Positions 56,255 to 64,000 of a stretch of DNA of 64,000 bases are shown in pieces. Location: assembly GCF_021300615.1 (NCBI RefSeq), contig NZ_JAJTMY010000002.1, positions 248,001 to 312,000 on the forward strand, given 5' to 3'. The stretch is from Helicobacter anatolicus. Its GTDB lineage: Bacteria > Campylobacterota > Campylobacteria > Campylobacterales > Helicobacteraceae. Position 1 is the stretch's first letter. Every line of letters begins with the position of its first letter. The notes beneath the pieces were generated by a model. It saw only the letters and a program-made list of their open reading frames with translations. It made no database searches and was not told where the DNA came from. The position numbers and the translations under genes are program-made.

Positions 56255-57250
56255 ATGATAAAAAAAATTTTTTCAGTCTTAGTGGCAAGTGCATTGGGGG
56301 TTGGTATAGAAAACAATTTGACTGAAATTATTCAGAATTATCGTTATCACGGAATTGAATCTACACAAAAAATATTAGAAAAAATGTTGACCAAAGAAAA
56401 ATTTTGGTTAGAGGCATTGCAAAATCAAGATACAGATTTTGGATATTATGAAGGTACGCATTTTTTGTTTTTGTCTGATAAGAATACTACAGAACTATTT
56501 CTTTATAGGATTGAAAATGGTCATTTAACTCAGCTTAATAAAGTAAGTACTATTGTAGGTATTGGTGAAGGTGCCAAAAAAATTGAAGGAGATAAGATTA
56601 CACCCATTGGTGTATATAGTTTTGTAGATCGTTTAGATAAACTTGATCAATACTATGGTCCCATGGCGTTTGTAACTAATTATCCAAATATATATGATCG
56701 AATATTAAAGCGTACAGGTTCTGGAATTTGGCTTCATGGTCTACCACTCAATGGAAATCGAGAAGAAAAAAATACCAAGGGATGTATCGCAGTAGAAAAT
56801 AATATCATACATGATTTTAATAAAACGATTAATTATGAGAAAACGCTACTGATTTCTTATGAAAATTCCTTTCCTAAAGTTGAAAAGAGCGATTTGGCAG
56901 CAATATTGGCGATGCTTTATCGATGGAAAGAAGCTTGGAGCAATAATGATATTAAGACATATTTAAGTTTTTATGATGCTGGATTTAGAAAGTCTGATGG
57001 CATGGCACTAAAGCGTTTTTCAGAATATAAGACACGCATTTTTGCGAAAAAAGAAGACAAGCATATTTCTTTTTCTTATATAGATATTTCTCCTTATCCT
57101 AATGTTGAAAATAAAAAACTTTTTAGAGTGAGTTTTATACAGCATTATAAGGCCTATAAAAATAAAGCGGTTACATATACTTCTAATGATTCTAAGGAAT
57201 TGTATGTAGAGATTAAAAATAATTCTCCATTAATTATGATTGAAAAATAA
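56255..57250 (+). CDS. csd6: Csd6-like L,D-carboxypeptidase (YkuD domain)
   Basis: A 331-residue periplasmic peptidoglycan enzyme. An N-terminal signal-like stretch leads to a YkuD-type catalytic domain with His161 in GIWLHGLP and the nucleophile Cys177 in TKGCIAVEN. An NTF2-like C-terminal domain follows. In H. pylori Csd6 trims tetrapeptides to tripeptides and governs helical shape; it also affects flagellin glycosylation there. A GTG two codons upstream is possible, but the ATG has AGAGGAA at a better distance. It ends the operon. Confidence 0.93.
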   Translation: MIKKIFSVLVASALGVGIENNLTEIIQNYRYHGIESTQKILEKMLTKEKFWLEALQNQDTDFGYYEGTHFLFLSDKNTTELFLYRIENGHLTQLNKVSTIVGIGEGAKKIEGDKITPIGVYSFVDRLDKLDQYYGPMAFVTNYPNIYDRILKRTGSGIWLHGLPLNGNREEKNTKGCIAVENNIIHDFNKTINYEKTLLISYENSFPKVEKSDLAAILAMLYRWKEAWSNNDIKTYLSFYDAGFRKSDGMALKRFSEYKTRIFAKKEDKHISFSYIDISPYPNVENKKLFRVSFIQHYKAYKNKAVTYTSNDSKELYVEIKNNSPLIMIEK

Positions 57251-57475
57251 TTTTTTAAGATCTATGGTATTTCAATTGGAGTTGATTTCTCATTTCTTTT
57301 ATTTTTTAAATTTTGATTAAAGTTTTATGGGGTTATGTTTTTTTTATATTTAAACTAGATTATAGAATATAACTCATGATTTCTGTGTTTAGGTATAACT
57401 ATTGCGTGATTTATAAACTTTTGCATAAAAATTAGAGATTACTATTTTTAAAAAAGCTCTTTTTATGGTATAGAG
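57251..57475. other. AT-rich gap between csd6 and pseB
   Basis: A 225-bp convergent intergenic stretch. I see no gene, tRNA or strong hairpin. It only contains T-rich tracts and weak AT stems, and may hold the 3' ends of both transcripts. Confidence 0.5.
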
Positions 57476-60135
<2,660 letters not shown>

Positions 60136-60428
60136 ATAAATCCTTGGTTTTATTGTTTTTAGCTGTAATTATACTAAAAAATAAAGTAATGAAATATAAC
60201 AATATTAGTTTATTAAAACAGATTTGAGAAACATTAATTGATTTTTTTAATTTTTAAATTATTACAAAATAAGTGTTTTGTATGCAAAATATATTAAATA
60301 AAGTCGTCCTCTTAGAGTAAAAATAAAAAAATCTTAAAATTAAATAGTAAAAAAATAGCTTTTGCATCAATATTACTGTAAAATAAAATTGTGCCATACT
60401 AAATAAACTTAACAAAGAAAGGAATGCA
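60136..60428. promoter_or_regulatory. Divergent control region of fadL-like (-) and hydABC (+)
   Basis: A 293-bp AT-rich gap without a gene. On the minus strand TATAAT (ATTATA at 60168-60173) fits a promoter for the fadL-like gene. For hydA, CATACT at 60395-60400 is a weak -10 candidate, and AAAGGA lies before the ATG. Short imperfect palindromes are present (for example TTTTG-N4-CAAAA near 60276-60289), but I could not make a convincing NikR or Fur site. Confidence 0.45.
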
Positions 60429-61577
60429 ATGAGAGATAACAAGAAGTTATTTGATAAGATTTCGAAACGATTGGATTTGTTAGCAAAACTTCCCGTATGT
60501 AAAGAAGATAAAAAAGATATTTATGAGGAGTTGAGTAAAAAAGGTATAGATCGTAGGGATTTTGTAAAATGGGCGGGAATGATGACAACAACATTGGCAC
60601 TTCCTGCATCTTTTGCTCCACTGACTGCTAAGGCAGCTGAAGTTGCAAACAGACTCCCAGTAATTTGGTTGCACATGGCTGAGTGTACAGGATGTAGCGA
60701 GAGCTTGTTGCGTACAGAGGATCCAAGTATTGATTCTATTATTTTTGATGTCATTAATTTAGAATATCACGAAACAATTATGGCGGCGGCTGGCTATCAA
60801 GCAGAGCAGAATCTAGAAAATGCAATTAAAAAACATCAGGGAAATTATATTCTTATGGTAGAGGGAGGAATACCTACAATTGAGTATTATTTGACAATTG
60901 GTGCACATGGTAAAACAGGTGCGCAAGCATGTAGAGATGCAGCAGAAAATGCGGCAGCAATTTTTGCGATTGGAACTTGTTCTAGCTTTGGTGGCGTGCA
61001 AGCTGCATACCCTAATCCAACTGCTGCAGAACCTTTGAGTAAAATTATCACAAAGCCTGTAATTAATGTCCCTGGCTGTCCTCCTAGTGAAAAAAATATT
61101 GTAGGTAATGTGCTTTATTTTATTATGTTTGGAGCATTACCTGCTTTAGATGCATTTAATAGACCAAAATGGGCATATGGTAATAGAATCCATGATTTAT
61201 GTGAAAGGAGAGGACATTTTGATGCAGGCGAGTTTGTGCAACATTTTGGAGATGAAAATGCACAAAAAGGATTTTGTCTTTACAAGGTGGGGTGTAAGGG
61301 ACCTTATACTTTTAATAATTGTTCTAAACTACGCTTTAATTCTCATACAAGTTGGCCAATTCAAGCGGGACATGGTTGTATAGGGTGTAGTGAGCCAAAT
61401 TTTTGGGATACAATGAGTCCGTTTGAAGAGCCTTTAGGTAATAAACTTTATCATACTGCGTTTAATGGTTTTGGAGCCGACAAGACAGCTGATACAGCGG
61501 GGATGGTGATTTTATCTGCAACAGCAATTGGTATTGCAGCACATGCGTTAATCTCTGGTGTAGCTAAAAACAAATAA
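60429..61577 (+). CDS. hydA: [NiFe] uptake hydrogenase small subunit
   Basis: A 382-residue electron-transfer subunit of a periplasmic-facing membrane hydrogenase. The Tat signal is clear: RRDFVK at 42-47 and cleavage near AKA (about 68-69), so the folded complex is exported. Fe-S ligands include Cys86 and Cys89 in ECTGCSES, GTCSSFGG and PGCPPSE, with a C-terminal hydrophobic anchor (about 358-375). It is first of hydABC, as in H. pylori, where H2 is an energy source. Confidence 0.97.
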   Translation: MRDNKKLFDKISKRLDLLAKLPVCKEDKKDIYEELSKKGIDRRDFVKWAGMMTTTLALPASFAPLTAKAAEVANRLPVIWLHMAECTGCSESLLRTEDPSIDSIIFDVINLEYHETIMAAAGYQAEQNLENAIKKHQGNYILMVEGGIPTIEYYLTIGAHGKTGAQACRDAAENAAAIFAIGTCSSFGGVQAAYPNPTAAEPLSKIITKPVINVPGCPPSEKNIVGNVLYFIMFGALPALDAFNRPKWAYGNRIHDLCERRGHFDAGEFVQHFGDENAQKGFCLYKVGCKGPYTFNNCSKLRFNSHTSWPIQAGHGCIGCSEPNFWDTMSPFEEPLGNKLYHTAFNGFGADKTADTAGMVILSATAIGIAAHALISGVAKNK

Positions 61578-61593
61578 AAACAAAGGAGAAAAA

Positions 61594-63330
61594 ATGACAA
61601 AAAGAATTGTAGTAGATCCTATCACAAGAATTGAGGGGCATTTAAGAATTGAAGTAATTGTTGATGAAAATAATGTAATTACAGATGCTTTTTCTTCATC
61701 AACACTTTTTAGAGGATTGGAAACAATTATTAAGGGTAGAGATCCTAGGGACGCCGGATTTATTGCGCAAAGAATTTGTGGAGTTTGCACTTATAGCCAC
61801 TATAAAGCAGGGATTATGGCAGTAGAAGATGCATTAGGAATTACTCCTCCATTAAATGCACAAATGGTGAGAAGCTTGATGAATATTTCTTTGTTTTTAC
61901 ATGATCATGTGGTACATTTTTATACATTACACGGACTTGATTGGTGTGATATTACCTCAGCACTCAAAGCAGATCCAAGAAAGGCTGCTAAAGAAGCATT
62001 TAAACATACAGAATATCCAATAAATACAGGGGAAGATGAGCTAAAAAGAGTGCAAAAAAGAGTGGCAGATTTTGTAAAACAAGGTGCATTGGGTCCATTC
62101 AATAATGCATATTGGGGGCACAAGACTTATCATTTTACACCAGAGCAAAATCTTATTGTTTTATCACATTATTTGAAATTATTGGAAGTGCAAAGAGAAA
62201 TTGCAAAAATGATGGCAATTTTTGGTGCAAAACAACCGCATCCACAAAGCTTGACTGTTGGTGGAATTACTGCTGTTATGGATATTTTAGATCCTTCAAG
62301 AATTGGTGAGTGGAAAGCAAAGTTTGAAATGGTTTCAGAATTTATTAATTATGCATATTATCCTGATGTTGTAATGGCAGCAAAAATGTTTAATAATGAA
62401 CAATCTGTATTAAAAGGCTGTAATCTTAAGAATTTTATTTCTCATTCTGAAATGCAAATCGGGATTAATGAATATCTTTTTAGTACAGGAGTGGTTTTAG
62501 ATGGAGATCTCTCTAAAGTGCATGCAATTGATGAAGAGCTTATTAAAGAAGAAGTGACAAATTCTTGGTACAAATATGAGAATACACAAGAAGTAGCATT
62601 ACATCCTTACTCAGGTCAGACAAATCCATATCACACAGGCTTTAAAGATGGACAAAGCCTAGGTCCTGATGGTAAGATGATTGATACTAAATTATTGGAT
62701 CTTAAGGGGAAATATTCCTGGATTAAATCGCCGCGATATGATGATATGCCAATGGAGGTTGGACCTTTGGCAACAATTGTTGTGGGATTGGCAGCAAAAA
62801 ATCCTTATATTACACCAGTTGCAACAAAATTTTTAAAAGATAGTGGATTGCCTATAGCAGCACTTTTTAGCACGCTTGGAAGAACTGCGGCAAGATGTAT
62901 TGAGTCTGTGGTGATTTGTAAACATGGAATGAAGGCATTAGATACTTTAATTGAAAATCTTAAATCTGATCAGACTACTTGCGCACCTTATGTAATTGAT
63001 AAAAATAAAGTATATCAAGGTAGGTATATTGGCAATGTTCCTAGAGGAATGTTGAGTCATTGGGTGAAAATAAAAGATGGTGTTGTGGAAAATTATCAAG
63101 CTGTAGTGCCATCTACTTGGAATGCAGGACCAAGGGATCATAAAGGACAAAAAGGACCTTATGAAATGAGTCTTATTGGAACAAAGATTGAAGATCTTAC
63201 TCGACCTTTGGAAATTATAAGAACAATCCACTCTTTTGACCCTTGTATTGCGTGCTCTGTACACATGATGGATACAAAAGGGAATGCACTTGGTGAGTAT
63301 AAAGTAGAGCCAAATTTTGCAAAAATTTAA
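61594..63330 (+). CDS. hydB: [NiFe] uptake hydrogenase large subunit
   Basis: The 578-residue catalytic subunit holding the NiFe(CN)2CO centre. Ligand motifs are RICGVCTYSH (Cys62, Cys65, His69) and the C-terminal DPCIACSVH (Cys551, Cys554, His557). A 21-residue tail follows His557 and should be cut by a maturation peptidase after nickel insertion. A strong AAAGGAG precedes the ATG, 16 bp after hydA. Confidence 0.98.
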   Translation: MTKRIVVDPITRIEGHLRIEVIVDENNVITDAFSSSTLFRGLETIIKGRDPRDAGFIAQRICGVCTYSHYKAGIMAVEDALGITPPLNAQMVRSLMNISLFLHDHVVHFYTLHGLDWCDITSALKADPRKAAKEAFKHTEYPINTGEDELKRVQKRVADFVKQGALGPFNNAYWGHKTYHFTPEQNLIVLSHYLKLLEVQREIAKMMAIFGAKQPHPQSLTVGGITAVMDILDPSRIGEWKAKFEMVSEFINYAYYPDVVMAAKMFNNEQSVLKGCNLKNFISHSEMQIGINEYLFSTGVVLDGDLSKVHAIDEELIKEEVTNSWYKYENTQEVALHPYSGQTNPYHTGFKDGQSLGPDGKMIDTKLLDLKGKYSWIKSPRYDDMPMEVGPLATIVVGLAAKNPYITPVATKFLKDSGLPIAALFSTLGRTAARCIESVVICKHGMKALDTLIENLKSDQTTCAPYVIDKNKVYQGRYIGNVPRGMLSHWVKIKDGVVENYQAVVPSTWNAGPRDHKGQKGPYEMSLIGTKIEDLTRPLEIIRTIHSFDPCIACSVHMMDTKGNALGEYKVEPNFAKI

Positions 63331-63339
63331 GGAGTGAAC

Positions 63340-64000
63340 ATGAAGGCATCAACTTTTTTTGCAGAAGAAGAGTTTTCTGGATTTGTAAGAGCATTTCACT
63401 GGATCAGGGCTTTTTCTATTTTTGGATTAATTTTTACGGGATTTTATATAGCCTATCCTTTTTTGCAACCAAATTTTAATGCAACACCAACAGGATTTTT
63501 GCAAGGATATACAAGAAGTATTCATTTGATTTTAGGGTTTTTATTAATTGGTATTTCTATTTTTCGACTCTATCTTTTTATTTTTGATAAAAAGAGCGCA
63601 CCAGAGCGTAGGTCTTTTTGTCAATTTTATAAACCTAAAATTTGGTTAGGTGTAATAGGCTCTTATCTTTGGATTAGTAGGCATCCACATATTAAAGGGG
63701 CTTATAACCCTTTGCAGCTTGTTGTGTATTTTGGACTTGCTGTTTTGGTTTTGATTGTTTCTGTTACAGGTATAGCATTATATATAAATGTTTATCATAA
63801 TGGGCTAGGGGGTATTTTGGAACATTACTTTAAATGGGTTGAAGTTATGTGTGGTGGTTTGGCAAATGTGAGGGTGATTCATCATCTAGCTACTTGGGCA
63901 TTTATACTTTTTATTCCTGTGCATATTTATATGGCAGTATGGAATTCTATTAAATATCCTAATGGTGGTGTAGATGGTATTGTAAGTGGTGTTAGATATC
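63340..64000 (+). CDS. hydC: Hydrogenase cytochrome b subunit, cut by the right edge
   Basis: The frame stays open from an ATG at 63340 (AAGGAG upstream) to the window end, giving 220 residues; the H. pylori protein is about 224, so only a few residues are missing. It has about four hydrophobic helices with haem-ligand-type histidines ([11 protein letters not shown] near residue 19, SIHLILGF near 61, RVIHHLATW near 177, VHIYMAVW near 193). It anchors HydAB and passes electrons to the quinone pool. Confidence 0.95.
   Translation, partial: MKASTFFAEEEFSGFVRAFHWIRAFSIFGLIFTGFYIAYPFLQPNFNATPTGFLQGYTRSIHLILGFLLIGISIFRLYLFIFDKKSAPERRSFCQFYKPKIWLGVIGSYLWISRHPHIKGAYNPLQLVVYFGLAVLVLIVSVTGIALYINVYHNGLGGILEHYFKWVEVMCGGLANVRVIHHLATWAFILFIPVHIYMAVWNSIKYPNGGVDGIVSGVRY

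Noticed and set aside
57251-57475. Small RNA or degraded gene between csd6 and pseB
   Set aside because: No stable stem, promoter-terminator pair or protein similarity could be recognised by eye.
60240-60420. NikR or Fur operator in front of hydA
   Set aside because: Only AT-rich partial matches were found; none had two good half-sites at the right spacing.

Overview
The window reads as one continuous, gene-dense, AT-rich chromosomal segment from a Helicobacter-like member of the Campylobacterota (Epsilonproteobacteria). The evidence is gene order as much as single genes. Blocks recall Helicobacter pylori order (locus comparisons are from memory, not a search): tig-clpP-def-comM-cadA; a PpiC isomerase-fba-efp; nhaA-yajC-secD-secF-leuS-lptE-folC-csd2-csd1-ccmA-mfd; dapD followed by a Sel1/Hcp protein; rplI-hslV-hslU-era-csd6; fadL-pseB; hydA-hydB-hydC. 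Unlike H. pylori, it also carries argF, purN and an intact GGDEF protein, so it is probably another Helicobacter or a close relative. No tRNA, rRNA, CRISPR array, insertion sequence or prophage was seen.

Layout. 1-4.3 kb: the end of an unidentified gene, an exported protein with a possible periplasmic-binding fold, a PiT phosphate permease and a CorC/TlyC-type CBS protein. 4.3-7.4 kb: a reverse-strand trpE-trpGD operon bracketed by a perfect 14-bp direct repeat. 7.4-13.3 kb: a HefABC tripartite RND efflux operon with a coupled small outer-membrane protein. 13.3-21.9 kb: fliI in reverse, then a proteostasis operon (tig, clpP, a degenerate GGDEF protein, def, comM) and cadA. 21.9-27.4 kb: a secreted catalase-like protein, uppP-hemD-crcB, a periplasmic PpiC isomerase, fba and efp. 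27.4-43.6 kb: two tandem nhaA genes, the Sec accessory genes, leuS, lptE, an intact GGDEF protein, folC, the csd2-csd1-ccmA cell-shape cassette and mfd.

43.6-47.5 kb: argF, DUF2603, hemN and a GlpC-like Fe-S protein, overlapping end to end. 47.5-52.9 kb: an ankyrin protein, purN, a Kef-type antiporter, dapD, a Sel1/Hcp protein behind a near-consensus sigma-54 promoter, and a YgjP-type peptidase. 53.0-57.3 kb: rplI, hslVU, era and csd6. 57.5-60.1 kb: fadL-like and pseB in reverse. 60.4-64.0 kb: the membrane-bound uptake [NiFe] hydrogenase hydABC, with hydC cut by the right edge.

Taken together, the window holds much of the envelope and shape machinery (csd1, csd2, ccmA, csd6, uppP, lptE, dapD), energy and redox genes (hydABC, catalase-like protein), and motility-linked genes (fliI, pseB). 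Most of it is ordinary. The parts most worth a second look are two GGDEF proteins, one intact and one with a destroyed active site but a retained RxxD inhibitory-site motif; the sigma-54 promoter on the Hcp gene; the repeats around the trp operon; and palindromes upstream of hefA, purN and the catalase-like gene. I did not find a convincing wholly new multi-gene system.
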